From assembly GCF_000015765.1 (NCBI RefSeq), contig NC_008942.1, forward strand, positions 1,007,921 to 1,071,920: a stretch of DNA of 64,000 nt, read 5' to 3'. The DNA comes from Methanocorpusculum labreanum Z. Lineage in GTDB: Archaea > Halobacteriota > Methanomicrobia > Methanomicrobiales > Methanocorpusculaceae. Of the stretch, positions 1-13,400 are shown in pieces. The stretch's first letter is position 1, and the number at the start of each line of letters is the position of its first letter. Under the pieces are notes generated by a model that ran no database searches, had not been told where the DNA came from, and saw nothing but the letters and a program-made list of their open reading frames with translations. The position numbers and the translations under genes are program-made.

Positions 1-28
1 GAGATCCCCGCCATTTCCTTTAAAGGAT

Positions 29-841
29 TTATTTTTCCCAATAGAGCGTAGTGACCGTCGCATTTATCTGATCGGTAATCCGTCCATCCTTTGTAATCGA
101 AGAGAGATATTCCTTAACGGCATTACTTTCATCTTCCGTCAGTGGTTTTGCATATGTTGTTCGGCCCAGATAATAGGAACAGGCATCCTCGTATGACTGA
201 TCCATTTTCCAGATCTGATTCTCGTATGCAAGTTTCGGCAAATACCCCATCTGGAATAACATGTCCAGCTGGTAGATAAGCGTGTTTCCGCAACTTGCTT
301 CATCTTCTTTTACTCCTGCAATTTTATGGACCTCCGACATGACCGGTTCAATCATTTTGGTCGGATTGGATACAGCACAGAAACGTTTGCTGGATGCATT
401 CATTTTTTCAAATGTGGCTGCATCAGATATGGCCGGCGAGGTATGGGCAAAAACCAAATCAAAACGCTCTTTGAATCCTTCCTGTTCGAGATCCACGGCA
501 TTCCAATCCTTACACGTAAAAACCACATTCGTTTTTTGATGTTCCGTTAACTTCTCCTGTGCTTTCTGAATCATGTTCGGGGAAAAATCAACGCCTGTTA
601 CGGATTGTACACGCTGAGCCAATGCAAGAGAATACACACCGGCGCCGCACCCGATATCCAGTACGTCAGAGGTACTGTCAATCATGTGTTCCTGTTCCAA
701 CAACTGCAGGAATTTATTGTCCTGAAATGTGGGCATCTGATGGTAGGTAGGATCCTCTGCCTGTGAATCCCATAATTCAATTTCGGACGCTGGGTTCGTG
801 TTATGTGCAATCCATTCTTTTCTGATTTCATTAAGATTCAT
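29..841 (-). CDS. class I SAM-dependent methyltransferase
   Basis: This 270-residue protein has a Rossmann-type methyltransferase fold. Motif I (DIGCGAGVY, residues 62-70) is followed by the acidic ribose-binding strand (GVDFSPNM, about residue 83), so S-adenosylmethionine binding is well supported. The substrate cannot be told from sequence. The start at 841 is preceded by a strong Shine-Dalgarno sequence, AAAGGAGAA, about 8 bases upstream. It lies alone, downstream of nothing co-directional within the window except fhs, from which it is separated by about 295 bases. The last third, ending in TLYWEK, resembles the end of another methyltransferase in this window (47838-48671, ending IRWEK), which suggests the same broad subfamily. 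The identification as a methyltransferase is firm; the role is unknown. Confidence 0.85.
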   Translation of the reverse strand: MNLNEIRKEWIAHNTNPASEIELWDSQAEDPTYHQMPTFQDNKFLQLLEQEHMIDSTSDVLDIGCGAGVYSLALAQRVQSVTGVDFSPNMIQKAQEKLTEHQKTNVVFTCKDWNAVDLEQEGFKERFDLVFAHTSPAISDAATFEKMNASSKRFCAVSNPTKMIEPVMSEVHKIAGVKEDEASCGNTLIYQLDMLFQMGYLPKLAYENQIWKMDQSYEDACSYYLGRTTYAKPLTEDESNAVKEYLSSITKDGRITDQINATVTTLYWEK

Positions 842-1136
842 GTAATGTTTCTCCTTTTTTTATGGTTAGATAGTGGTCATCTTGTTCTCTGTGCAGTCCA
901 TCAATGCCCACAGATAACATTTTTTTAAATAATACTCACAACAAATACACACTAATATACACACAAAGCATAACTTATATCCTCAATAATATAATAAAAT
1001 ATTCATTGTCATAACAGACATCAAATTTAATCAATTATTCAGGAAAATGGTCAGATCAAGATAAAATATATTTTCAATAGGAGAGAAAAAGGAAATTTTG
1101 GGGCGGATTGTCCTGATGAGTATAACCTTCAGTCAA
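842..1136. other. AT-rich intergenic region
   Basis: No gene is seen here. The stretch separates the end of fhs from the start of the methyltransferase gene, both on the minus strand. It is AT-rich from about 900 to 1080. The ribosome binding site of the methyltransferase lies at its left edge. Confidence 0.5.
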
Positions 1137-2819
1137 TCAGAAGAGACCGGAGATATATCCATCATTGTTTACGTCGATCGAACATGCTGCAGGTACAGCC
1201 GGCAGTCCCGGGAGCGTCATGATGTCTCCGGTCTCGACAACGATAAATCCGGCACCATTACAGAGCCTGACCGTTGCTGCGTTAATAACAAAGTTCTTCG
1301 GTCTGCCGAGTTTATTTGGATCATCGGAGAGCGAGTACTGGGTCTTTGCCATACAGATCGGCAGATTGCTTCTGCCAAGAGCATCGATATCTTTGATTGC
1401 AGCATCGGCGGCAGGAGAGTAAACGACCCCGTCAGCTCCGTATATCCGGGTCGCGAGAGCATTGATCTTCTCTTTTATCGGTGTATTCAGTTCGTAGAGA
1501 CACTGGAACTTCTGCGGCTTCTCGCAGGAGGCAACGACTTTTTTCGCCAGTTCAACGCCACCTTCCCCACCTTTGGCAAAGACTTCCGAGATTGCAAACT
1601 CGGCTCCCTGCGCTGTGCAGAATTCTTTAAGCACGGCAAGTTCTTCGTCCGTATCGGTAGAGAACCGGTTGATCGCCACAACAACCGGAACCCCAAACGT
1701 CTGGAGGTTCTGTATGTGCGCCTCAAGATTGACCATTCCTGCTTTGAGCGCAGCAACGTTTGGAATCGTGGTGTCCTCTTTCTTTACACCGCCATTGTAT
1801 TTCAGTGCCCGAACGGTGGCCACCAGAACAACAGTATTCGGCGTCAGGCCCGCATACCGGCATTTGATGTCGAAGAACTTTTCAGCACCAAGATCAGAAC
1901 CGAAACCCGCCTCCGTGATGACATAATCTGCCATCTTCAGCGAAAGTTTTGTTGCACGAACCGAATTGCAGCCGTGTGCGATGTTGGCAAACGGTCCGCC
2001 GTGGATAAAACAGGGGGTGTTTTCCAGCGTCTGGACAAGATTCGGTTTGATGGCATCCTTGAGAAGGGCGGCCATAGCCCCGACGGCCTTCAGATCACGG
2101 GCATAGAGAGGAGTTCCTTTTCTGCTGTAGCCAAAAATGACATTCCCCAAACGCTCTTTAAGGTCGTCGATATCATTTGCAAGACAGAGAATCGCCATTA
2201 CCTCGCTTGCGACCGTGATCATAAAGTGATCCTCACGCGGAACGCCGTTGGTCTGACCGCCAAGCCCGATGATGATGTTTCGAAGAGCACGATCGTTCAT
2301 ATCCAGACAGCGCTTGAAGATGATACGGCGGGTATCAATGTCGAGCGCATTCCCCTGCTGGATATGATTGTCGATCATAGCACACAAGAGGTTGTTTGCG
2401 CTGGTAATCGCATGGAAATCTCCGGTGAAGTGGAGATTGATGTCTTCCATCGGGACGACTTGCGAGTATCCCCCGCCGGCAGCTCCGCCTTTAACACCGA
2501 ATACGGGACCTAGAGATGGTTCGCGAAGTGCAATGACTGCCTTTTTACCGATCTTGGGCATCGCCTGACCAAGACCGACTGTTGTCGTGGTCTTACCCTC
2601 GCCGGCAGGCGTCGGGTTGATGGCCGTCACCAGGATCAGTTTGCCGTTTGGTTTATCCGCCAGACGTTTTTCCAGTGAATCAGCAAGTTTTGCTTTGTAC
2701 GATCCGTAGAGTTCGAGTTCATCCGGCGTAATGTCGAGAGATGCGGCAATCTCAGTGATTTTTTTCATTTTGCACTGCTGTGCAATTTCGATGTCAGATA
2801 ACAAGTATTTCCACCCCAT
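1137..2819 (-). CDS. fhs: formate--tetrahydrofolate ligase
   Basis: The 560-residue product matches formyltetrahydrofolate synthetase in length and motifs. The enzyme couples formate to tetrahydrofolate (or a pterin analogue) with ATP hydrolysis in the cytoplasm. The ATP-binding signature [18 protein letters not shown] lies at about residues 70-87, and further family landmarks such as [10 protein letters not shown] and [11 protein letters not shown] follow. Full-length Fhs is found only in some methanogens, which normally use tetrahydromethanopterin, so here it probably supplies formyl groups for purine synthesis or links formate to C1 metabolism (inference). The start at 2819 sits just after a leader hairpin at 2829-2852. 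A TATA box lies at 2880-2889. A 471-codon frame on the opposite strand is a shadow of this gene. Confidence 0.95.
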   Translation of the reverse strand: MGWKYLLSDIEIAQQCKMKKITEIAASLDITPDELELYGSYKAKLADSLEKRLADKPNGKLILVTAINPTPAGEGKTTTTVGLGQAMPKIGKKAVIALREPSLGPVFGVKGGAAGGGYSQVVPMEDINLHFTGDFHAITSANNLLCAMIDNHIQQGNALDIDTRRIIFKRCLDMNDRALRNIIIGLGGQTNGVPREDHFMITVASEVMAILCLANDIDDLKERLGNVIFGYSRKGTPLYARDLKAVGAMAALLKDAIKPNLVQTLENTPCFIHGGPFANIAHGCNSVRATKLSLKMADYVITEAGFGSDLGAEKFFDIKCRYAGLTPNTVVLVATVRALKYNGGVKKEDTTIPNVAALKAGMVNLEAHIQNLQTFGVPVVVAINRFSTDTDEELAVLKEFCTAQGAEFAISEVFAKGGEGGVELAKKVVASCEKPQKFQCLYELNTPIKEKINALATRIYGADGVVYSPAADAAIKDIDALGRSNLPICMAKTQYSLSDDPNKLGRPKNFVINAATVRLCNGAGFIVVETGDIMTLPGLPAVPAACSIDVNNDGYISGLF

Positions 2820-2828
2820 GTAGCCTTA

Positions 2829-2852
2829 GGAGATAGCAGAGGGGCTATCTCC
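2829..2852 (-). promoter_or_regulatory. leader hairpin in front of fhs
   Basis: A perfect 9-base inverted repeat, GGAGATAGC and GCTATCTCC with a 6-base loop, lies in the predicted fhs mRNA leader and ends 9 bases before the start codon. The 5' arm carries a GGAG that could act as a Shine-Dalgarno core but is paired here. It may influence translation or mRNA stability; this is inference from position only. Confidence 0.45.
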
Positions 2853-2877
2853 AAATGTTGTTAACTACTCTTAAACT

Positions 2878-2892
2878 TATCTTATATATAAG
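2878..2892 (-). promoter_or_regulatory. TATA box for fhs
   Basis: The sequence TTATATATAA at 2880-2889 is a strong archaeal TATA element. It would place transcription start near 2860, giving a leader of about 40 bases that contains the hairpin at 2829-2852. Confidence 0.5.
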
Positions 2893-3112
2893 CATCTAAG
2901 TTGCCACACTAAGATGAGATGAGATTTTTGCGCGCAGTAAATAATATGAGAAATAACGGTTACATAATGTGATTTCAAAAATGGATGAAATCACCGGAAT
3001 GCTAGAGTAAGTTAAGTTATTTTACTGTACATGGTAGATATTAGGCAATCGATACTCAAACATATCAAATGCGGTAAAAACGAAAGTGAGGTATCCCAAC
3101 CTCATTTCAAAA

Positions 3113-3186
3113 AGCCTCAGGCGAGATTTGAACTCGCGACCTGCTGATTACAAATCAGCCGCTATGCCGGGCTAGGCCACTGAGGC
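3113..3186 (-). tRNA. tRNA-Thr (UGU)
   Basis: The minus strand folds as a cloverleaf. The 7-bp acceptor stem is GCCTCAG with CTGAGGC, the anticodon stem is GCTGA with TCAGC, and the 7-base loop TTTGTAA carries anticodon TGT. The T-arm GTTCAAATC is present. The discriminator base is U, and CCA is not encoded. A TATA-like element at 3220-3228 is correctly placed to drive it. Confidence 0.93.
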
Positions 3187-3219
3187 ACAGAAAGTGCTCT
3201 TAATTATTGGAGATAGAAG

Positions 3220-3229
3220 TTATAATAGT
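3220..3229 (-). promoter_or_regulatory. TATA box for tRNA-Thr
   Basis: CTATTATAAC on the minus strand lies about 38 bases upstream of the mature tRNA-Thr 5' end, consistent with a short 5' leader removed by RNase P. Confidence 0.35.
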
Positions 3230-3254
3230 TTACGAAAAGAGACGGAGGGGAAAA

Positions 3255-3560
3255 TTATCCCCTGAATTTCTTAATCTCAGCCTCGACTTCCTCAGCTCCT
3301 TCCTGATAATAACTGGATTCTTTCGGATCGAGTTCGTGCAGTAATCGGAGAAACTCACCTGCATGGACTTTCTCTTCATTCGCAATGTCTTCAAGAACCT
3401 CAATCGCAAGTTTGTTGTCGATGGATTCGGCAAGCTGCTGATAAAGTTGGATTGCTTCGTATTCTGCCGAGATCATAAAACGGATTGCACGTACGAGTTC
3501 TTCATGCGTAAGTTTCCGGTTTTCTTTTAATCCGGCAAAGGGATTTCCAAAGTCTGGCAT
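3255..3560 (-). CDS. ferritin-like di-iron protein (encapsulated-ferritin/rubrerythrin type)
   Basis: From the Met at 3560 the product is 101 residues (starting MPDFGNPF) and mostly helical. It carries the pattern of a two-helix ferritin-like half-bundle: an E in ISAEYEAIQLYQQL and ExxH in IANEEKVHAGEFLRLL. Proteins of this length dimerise to build a di-iron site, and many are cargo of encapsulin nanocompartments. No encapsulin shell gene is in the window, so the partner is unknown. The frame is open for 38 more codons upstream, but that extension is poor in family-like sequence and the Met at 3560 fits the family's length. The likely role is iron or peroxide handling in the cytoplasm. There is no clear Shine-Dalgarno, so a leaderless mRNA is possible. 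Confidence 0.75.
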   Translation of the reverse strand: MPDFGNPFAGLKENRKLTHEELVRAIRFMISAEYEAIQLYQQLAESIDNKLAIEVLEDIANEEKVHAGEFLRLLHELDPKESSYYQEGAEEVEAEIKKFRG

Positions 3561-3748
3561 GAAAGTATGTAGCAATTCAAAACTGATAAAGATAAAGGTC
3601 TGAGATTTTTCCCTTTCCGTCCTGATGTATGCGGGATACGTTACCGTATCCTGATAAAACATGACGGAAAACAAAAACCATACTACAAACGCAAAAAGCT
3701 TACGCTCAATACAAAAAACACACTAAACATTTCAAAAGAATAAGGGGG

Positions 3749-3868
3749 GTGCAGCGTTGACAACTTCCCGAGAATTCGCATATCTCAGTACAATAGCCGA
3801 CGTAAGAGAGCTTAACTGCCGGGTTCGGAATGGGTCCGGGTGGAACCTCTCTGCTATGGCCGCATGAT
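3749..3868 (-). rRNA. rrf: 5S ribosomal RNA
   Basis: The minus strand contains the typical archaeal 5S core, with CCCATTCCGAACCCGGCAGTTAAG in the loop A to helix III region. The ends pair as TGCGGC with GCTGCA to form helix I. The limits are estimated to within a few bases. It starts about 6 bases after tRNA-Cys, so both are surely co-transcribed. A T-run near 3711-3716 downstream may end transcription. Confidence 0.88.
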
Positions 3869-3874
3869 CCCCCA

Positions 3875-3946
3875 AGCCAAGTTCCCGATTTGAACGGGAG
3901 TAGAGTTGCTCTGCAGGCAACCGCGTGGCCGCTCCGCCAACTTGGC
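3875..3946 (-). tRNA. tRNA-Cys (GCA)
   Basis: The acceptor stem is GCCAAGT with ACTTGGC. The anticodon stem is GTTGC with GCAAC, and the loop CTGCAGA carries anticodon GCA. The T-arm is CCCGTTCAAATCGGG. The discriminator is U, as expected for Cys. It lies between the 23S and 5S genes. Confidence 0.93.
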
Positions 3947-3957
3947 ACAGTAATCTG

Positions 3958-3972
3958 GCATAATATATAAGC
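3958..3972 (-). promoter_or_regulatory. internal TATA box in front of tRNA-Cys and 5S
   Basis: GCTTATATATTATG on the minus strand is a good TATA element about 20 bases upstream of the tRNA-Cys 5' end. It could give separate transcription of the tRNA-Cys/5S unit, in addition to read-through from the rRNA operon. Confidence 0.45.
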
Positions 3973-4000
3973 AGTTACTGTTTATAAAGGATATACTTTT

Positions 4001-4041
4001 AGGTTTTGCATTCGGATAACGTCTGGGCACAGCGGATACTG
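4001..4041 (-). other. 23S processing stem, 3' arm
   Basis: This stretch is complementary, with bulges, to 7280-7330 on the other side of the 23S gene. For example GGTTTTGCATT pairs with AATGCAAAACC, and AGCGGA pairs with TCCGCT. Such a long-range stem with interruptions is the usual substrate of the archaeal splicing endonuclease that excises pre-23S rRNA. Confidence 0.55.
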
Positions 4042-4159
4042 CAATATATGCCGGTAGTAGACAGGCTCTCTAAAAGAACAAAGGCACATTGTTTCATGAT
4101 GCCGACGTCCATCTACCACTGCATTCCATTGAAGTAACCAATCATCCATTGTGTAATCA

Positions 4160-7103
<2,944 letters not shown>

Positions 7104-7134
7104 CTTCGATGTTCCAAAGCTAGGAACATCGAAG
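7104..7134 (-). other. 12-bp hairpin at the 23S 5' boundary
   Basis: A perfect 12-base inverted repeat, CTTCGATGTTCC and GGAACATCGAAG with a 7-base loop, sits right at the predicted 5' boundary of the 23S rRNA, inside the long processing stem. It may be an extra helix of the mature molecule or a precursor-processing hairpin. Confidence 0.5.
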
Positions 7135-7279
7135 GGTATGTCGATGATTGTTTTTGATGATTGTTTGTTACAACAATGTATTATTTGTGGTAAATGGAAT
7201 ATGCAGCATCATGCTTATGTGCTGTTGCCAGGGTCCCTTTGTCTCTCTTAAAGTGTGTCGATACCGACAAATATACTTT

Positions 7280-7330
7280 CAGTAAAGAAAGGTTCCGCTG
7301 ATACCCATTTAACGTCCAAATGCAAAACCT
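7280..7330 (-). other. 23S processing stem, 5' arm
   Basis: This is the partner of 4001-4041. Together they form an interrupted helix enclosing the 23S gene, as expected of a bulge-helix-bulge precursor. It lies in the 16S-23S spacer between tRNA-Ala and 23S; the rest of the 7140-7440 spacer shows no gene. Confidence 0.55.
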
Positions 7331-7443
7331 ATACACAGCCTCAAAGAGTCAATGACTCTCGGCCCTTCCCCGGTAACTCGCGTTTCCGGGTGCATTGGTA
7401 ACCGCAACCGGTGACAGAAATTCTGTCACAGCCGGTTACGGAG

Positions 7444-7516
7444 TGGACGCGTGGGGATTTGAACCCCAGGCCTCGGCGTTGCAAACGCCGCGCTCTTCCA
7501 GCTGAGCTACGCGCCC
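7444..7516 (-). tRNA. tRNA-Ala (UGC) in the 16S-23S spacer
   Basis: The acceptor stem is GGGCGCG with CGCGTCC (one G-U pair). The anticodon stem is CGGCG with CGCCG, and the loop TTTGCAA carries anticodon TGC. The discriminator is A. A spacer tRNA-Ala(UGC) is the standard arrangement in euryarchaeal rRNA operons. Confidence 0.95.
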
Positions 7517-7588
7517 CTCACACATTATATTCAGTCGTTTGTTAGATACTGTTTAACAAACCATACAGCGTGAGTATGATATTGATGT

Positions 7589-7653
7589 GTTGGAATTGTG
7601 GCGATTGTACGGTTCATTGAAATGACCATGCTAATTCTGTCATACAGGTTGTG
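7589..7653 (-). other. 16S processing stem, 3' arm
   Basis: This stretch is complementary to 9201-9263 upstream of 16S. GTTGGAATTGTGGCGAT pairs with its exact complement, then a short mismatch follows, and TTCATTGAAATGACC pairs with its exact complement. The symmetric interruption between two helices is a bulge-helix-bulge-like site for the tRNA splicing endonuclease. Confidence 0.75.
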
Positions 7654-7668
7654 TTTGGATCATTCTTT

Positions 7669-9135
<1,467 letters not shown>

Positions 9136-9200
9136 TACTATTTTTTACTTTTCTTTCTTATAGGCACACAGTTGTTGTTTCTACGACATAATCACAAAAA

Positions 9201-9263
9201 CACAACCGTATGAAAGGAATCAGCGGTCATTTCAATGAATGTCCGCATCGCCACAATTCCAAC
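9201..9263 (-). other. 16S processing stem, 5' arm
   Basis: This arm pairs with 7589-7653 (two perfect helices of about 15 and 17 bp around an internal loop, then a further imperfect helix). It brackets the 16S gene and marks the precursor cleavage site. Confidence 0.75.
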
Positions 9264-9589
9264 GTCAGGACCAACAATCACTCCGGCATCAACCGGATGA
9301 TTCGCGTTTTGTCCTCCACTTAAACAGCTCTACCATATTCGCATCAGATGCTTATATAGTCTTCGAACCGAACGCCCGGAACACAGGCAAACAACGTGCC
9401 TGCGTCCCAAGGCCCAGTTCGCGAGCCTTGCGAGGTAACATAGTTACCCCCAATCACTTATAAACCCACCGAAACAGTGAGGCGGCGTCCGGGAAAAATT
9501 CCCGGATTGTGTCGCTCAGAGATCAGTTGACTTGTGAGGTAATAATGTTAGGCAATGGGGCATATAAACCAACCGGAATGATGTCAGAA
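9264..9589 (-). promoter_or_regulatory. rRNA operon promoter region with three TATA-like boxes
   Basis: This stretch upstream of 16S holds no gene but has three TATA-like elements. ACTATATAAG at 9351-9360 is preceded by a purine-rich CGAAG that fits a BRE. TTTATAAG lies at 9457-9464 and TTTATATG at 9561-9568. They are spaced about 100 bases apart. The nearest box would start transcription close to 9330, outside the 16S processing stem. Tandem promoters are common for archaeal rRNA operons; use of each box is inference, and the middle box is symmetric enough to read either way. Confidence 0.5.
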
Positions 9590-9715
9590 TCACAAAAATG
9601 ACAGCACAATAGAGACAAGCATTGCCACAAATCCGATCAGACAAAGGATAAGCAGAACATCCAACAGAATTATCCAGAAATTACGCTCTTTTTTAACTCT
9701 TCTCTGTATAGCCAT
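9590..9715 (-). CDS. small single-span membrane protein, 41 residues
   Basis: A 41-codon frame begins at 9715, inside the end of scpA (23-base overlap in another frame). A Shine-Dalgarno match, GGTGAT, lies about 6 bases before its ATG, and it stops at 9590. The peptide has a basic start (MAIQRRVKKERN) followed by one hydrophobic span from about residue 14 to 41. Overlap with scpA and the good ribosome site argue that it is translated as the last gene of the smc-scpA operon. I do not recognise a family. It is too short for standard gene calls and might be missed. Confidence 0.55.
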   Translation of the reverse strand: MAIQRRVKKERNFWIILLDVLLILCLIGFVAMLVSIVLSFL

Positions 9716-10454
9716 CCTGAATCACCACCCAAAGATCACCGAAAAACTCATCCTGCTCAAGATCGACCCTGCCGCTCTGAACAAGAAAAAGACAGGGGAG
9801 ATACACAAAATACACCGGCCAGTGGAGAGTTAACGCCAGTTCATGCAGGGAAACCCCCGGGTCACGCGCATCCGGATGCGTCTCAACGAGAGCATAAATC
9901 CGCCCGGCCATACGTTCGTAATCCTCATCATGCGCAATTCCCACAACCTCGTCGGCATCCGGTTCCTCGAATAATTCATCCTCTGAATCGATACACCGCC
10001 GCCTTCTCTGCCGTCTTCGCTCCGCCTTCTCCGCAAGTTTGAGCTGTTTGATCAGTTCGTAAAGGGTGACCGGACGCTTCCGCGCATCCTTCCGCTTGAG
10101 TCTGCGGTCGATCTCGCGCTCAAGAAGTTCGATCGGGCCGAGCGCACGTTCCGTGATCACATCATCTTCCGAGAAAGGATCCAACCCTTCCTCGGAAATA
10201 TCTTCATCACACCCCCCGTCATCCTCCAGACCGTCAAGCAGCTCGGACTTCATCCGAAGCAGAACCGACGCATAGAATATCGTCCGACCCGAGATCATCA
10301 GATCAAGTTCGCGCCTGCGTTCAAGTTCAGTCAAAAACCGTTCTGTCACCGCGACGATATCGATATTCCACGGATCGATCTCGCCGCGTTTTGCGAGCTG
10401 ATACAGAATTTCGACCGGCTCTTCGAGTTTTCCGTCAGGAATTTCTTCAGCCAT
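9693..10454 (-). CDS. scpA: segregation and condensation protein A
   Basis: This 253-residue protein is the kleisin partner of SMC. The N-terminal part has the ScpA pattern PVEILYQLAKRGEIDPWNID (residues 12-31), then a run of charged helices and an acidic segment. The C-terminal winged-helix part begins at about residue 200. Kleisins bridge the two heads of an SMC dimer to close the ring that compacts and segregates chromosomes. The start codon at 10454 overlaps the end of smc by 8 bases, so translation is coupled. No scpB is next to it, a common situation in archaea. Confidence 0.9.
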   Translation of the reverse strand: MAEEIPDGKLEEPVEILYQLAKRGEIDPWNIDIVAVTERFLTELERRRELDLMISGRTIFYASVLLRMKSELLDGLEDDGGCDEDISEEGLDPFSEDDVITERALGPIELLEREIDRRLKRKDARKRPVTLYELIKQLKLAEKAERRRQRRRRCIDSEDELFEEPDADEVVGIAHDEDYERMAGRIYALVETHPDARDPGVSLHELALTLHWPVYFVYLPCLFLVQSGRVDLEQDEFFGDLWVVIQDGYTEKS

Positions 10455-13400
10455 TCACCTTCACACCAGTCACAAGCGTACTCTTATCGCTCATACGCAG
10501 AGTCACGCCCACCATCCGGTCCGCCGCTTCGATCATCGGTTTTCTGTGCGAAACGATCACGAACTGACTTTTCGTACAGATATCGCGGACCATCTGGGAC
10601 AAACGCTCCACATTCACCCCGTCCAGATTGGAATCCACCTCATCCAGCGCATAAAAGGGCGCCGGCATGTACTGCTGGATCGCAAAAATAAACGAAAGGG
10701 TCGTAAGAGACTTCTCCCCCCCAGACATCATATTCAGCCGGGTTACTTCCTTTCCACGCGGCGAGACCTCAAACGTCATGCCCCCTTGGAAAGGATCCTC
10801 AATATCATCCAGAACCAGATGACCGGCACCTTCGTTCAGACGGGAGTAGATATCCTGGAAATGCAGGTTGATTGCCGAGTAGGCATTCATGAACGCATCA
10901 AACTTCATCTGCTTGAAACTATCGATCTTATCGAGAAGTGCCTGACGTTCGCGGGAAAGCGTCTCCTTCTTTTCGGTCCGCTCAATGGAACGTTTCTGGA
11001 CCTCATCATACTGCTCGATGGCACGCATATTCACGTTGCCAAGTTTTCTGACGGCACGCTCGGTTGTTGCGACGCGATCGAGGATCTCGTCCATGCAGAG
11101 ATCGCAGACGATTTCCTCACTGATCGAACCCTTGATCTCGGACATCTCCAACGCAAGAGAGGCGGATTTTTCATCAAATGCGGAGATCTGCACATTGCAT
11201 CTCTCCTCGTCACCCTGCAAAGTCACGATCCGCAGCTGCGCTTCATCCGCCGCATGCTGAGCTTTGTTCCGTTCCTCGGTCAGCTGTTCGATCTCACCGG
11301 TGAAAGCCTTCATCTCATCCTCGAACGCAGTGATCGCGGATTTTGCCGTATCGATCGCGGCATAACAATCAGCAATCTCCTGATCGATCGAGACATTTTT
11401 TCCCTCCAGAGTGGTACGCTCCCGGGTTATCTGCTCAACATTTTGTTTGAAATGCTGACGTTCGAGATTCAGACCGGAAAGGTCGTTCACTTTGTTCTCA
11501 TACCGGCGGGACGTATCATTGTAACTCGACTGGGCTTTCTGCAGTTTATCGGTGAGCAGATTGAACTCATCCTCATTCAGGACAGAGCGCAGTTCGCTCA
11601 CCCGCTGATTCAGGACCTCGAGTTCATCGGACAGAGCGTCCACACGCGTCTCGAGTTCGGCCACCTGATTTGCCGTCTCTTTTTTATCGCGATCCGTTTC
11701 TTCCAGAAGACGTGATGCCCGAATCTCATCGTCCGCGATCTTATCGAGGATCCGATTACAGTCACTGATTTTTAATTCGAATTTAACGATCGCCGAATCA
11801 GACTCGTTTCGTTCGGCGCGAAGACCTTCGGCAACCGATCGGTGGCGTGCTTCAGCTGCCACAAGATCGGATTCATCATTACGCAGATCGGCAAGTTTTG
11901 CAGAAATATCCGCAGACTCGCGGCCGACGGCAACACCGAACCCGCGAAGATCTTTCCGGATCGAACCGCCGGTCATGGCCCCGCCTCTTTCGAGAAGTTC
12001 GCCTTCCAACGTCACCATCCGGTATCTTCCCATGAGCCGCCGGCCGGCATCCAGCGTCTCGACGACCACCGTCTGACCAAAAACTAAATTGAAAGCATCC
12101 CGGTATTCCGGATCGAAGTCGATCAAATTGATCGCATAATCCACAACCCCGTTGCCGGCGAGCGGGGGAAGAGGAGGTTGAGGCTTCATCTTGTTCAGCG
12201 GAAGAAGCGTCAGGCGACCAAGCCGTTCATCTTTCAGATAGCGGATAACATTTGCCGCAGTCTGATCGGAGTCGACAACAACGTTGTTGAGCCGCCCGCC
12301 CGCCGCTATGTTTAACGCTACGGCATATGCGGAGTCGATCACTTTTCCAAGACTCGAAACGGTCCCAAATACGCCGTCCATACCAAGAATAGCCGAAATG
12401 GTCCGGTCCGAAGCGCCGGATGCCTGCTGCTGGGCTTCGATCTGCATCTGCTTTTTCGTCAGCCTGGCGATTTCTTCTCTGAGAGGTTCCAGAGCTTTAC
12501 GTGCGCCAAGCATCGCCCGCTCGGTCTCGCCGATCTGTTTATCGAGGATCCCTTTGTTTTTCCTGGCATCCAAAAGATCGTGTTCGAGCGAGTCGATCTC
12601 GGCCTGCTTCTCGGAACGTTCTTCCGCGAGAGAACCCTGCTCCCTCTGAAGCTTTTCCAGTTCCTGTGCCCGAACACGGCTCCGTTCGATAATCCCATCC
12701 CTTTGAACGACGATCGAACCGCGTACCTCCTTTTTCTCCTCGACCTGCCGCATAAGATCGACCAGTTCGGCCTGAGCCCCTTTTGAATCCCGGCTGCATT
12801 TACTGACAAGCTCGTGGGCTTTCTCGAGAGTTTTTTTCTGGGCCTCGAGTTCCATCGCCAGATTCGCTTTGTCGATCTGCAGCGTCTGTGATTCCCGGAT
12901 CTTATCGTTGAGCGTGTTCTGGTTTTTCTGGAGATCGAGATACAGGCGGTTCATCTCGGCAAGGTTGCTCTCTTTCTCTTTTTTCCTGCGGATGATGGTC
13001 TCCTCGGCAACACGGATGTTTCCTTTTTCTGCCTCAATGCCCCCAATGATCCGCATATAGGCGGGACCCTGTTTGTGACTGATCTCCTTATCGATCTCGC
13101 GAACTTCCTCGAGACGGGAATTTTTCTCGTTTTCCTGAAGAGAGATGTCGTTACGGATACCTGCACGTTTCTCTTCCTGCTCGGACCTCGAATGGGCGAT
13201 CAACCCGAGTTCGCGCTCAAGATCCTGAAGCCTGACGATCTGTTTTGCGGCTTTGAGATAATCGAGTTCCGCCTGAAGCTTCTGATATTTTACCGCATCT
13301 TCTCTGGCATCAGCGAGTTCCTCCAGTTGTTTGGCGTATGAAGCAAGAAGGATCTCTTCGCGGTCGATACTGGCGCGAACCTGCTCGAGTTCCACGAGAG

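Noticed and set aside
1098-2513. 471-codon open frame opposite fhs
   Set aside because: It lies entirely antisense to a well-conserved fhs gene, its composition is Arg/Cys-rich and unlike a real protein, and no start signal is seen.
10546-11715. 389-codon open frame opposite smc
   Set aside because: A codon-bias shadow of smc with a His/Ile/Leu-rich, family-less product.
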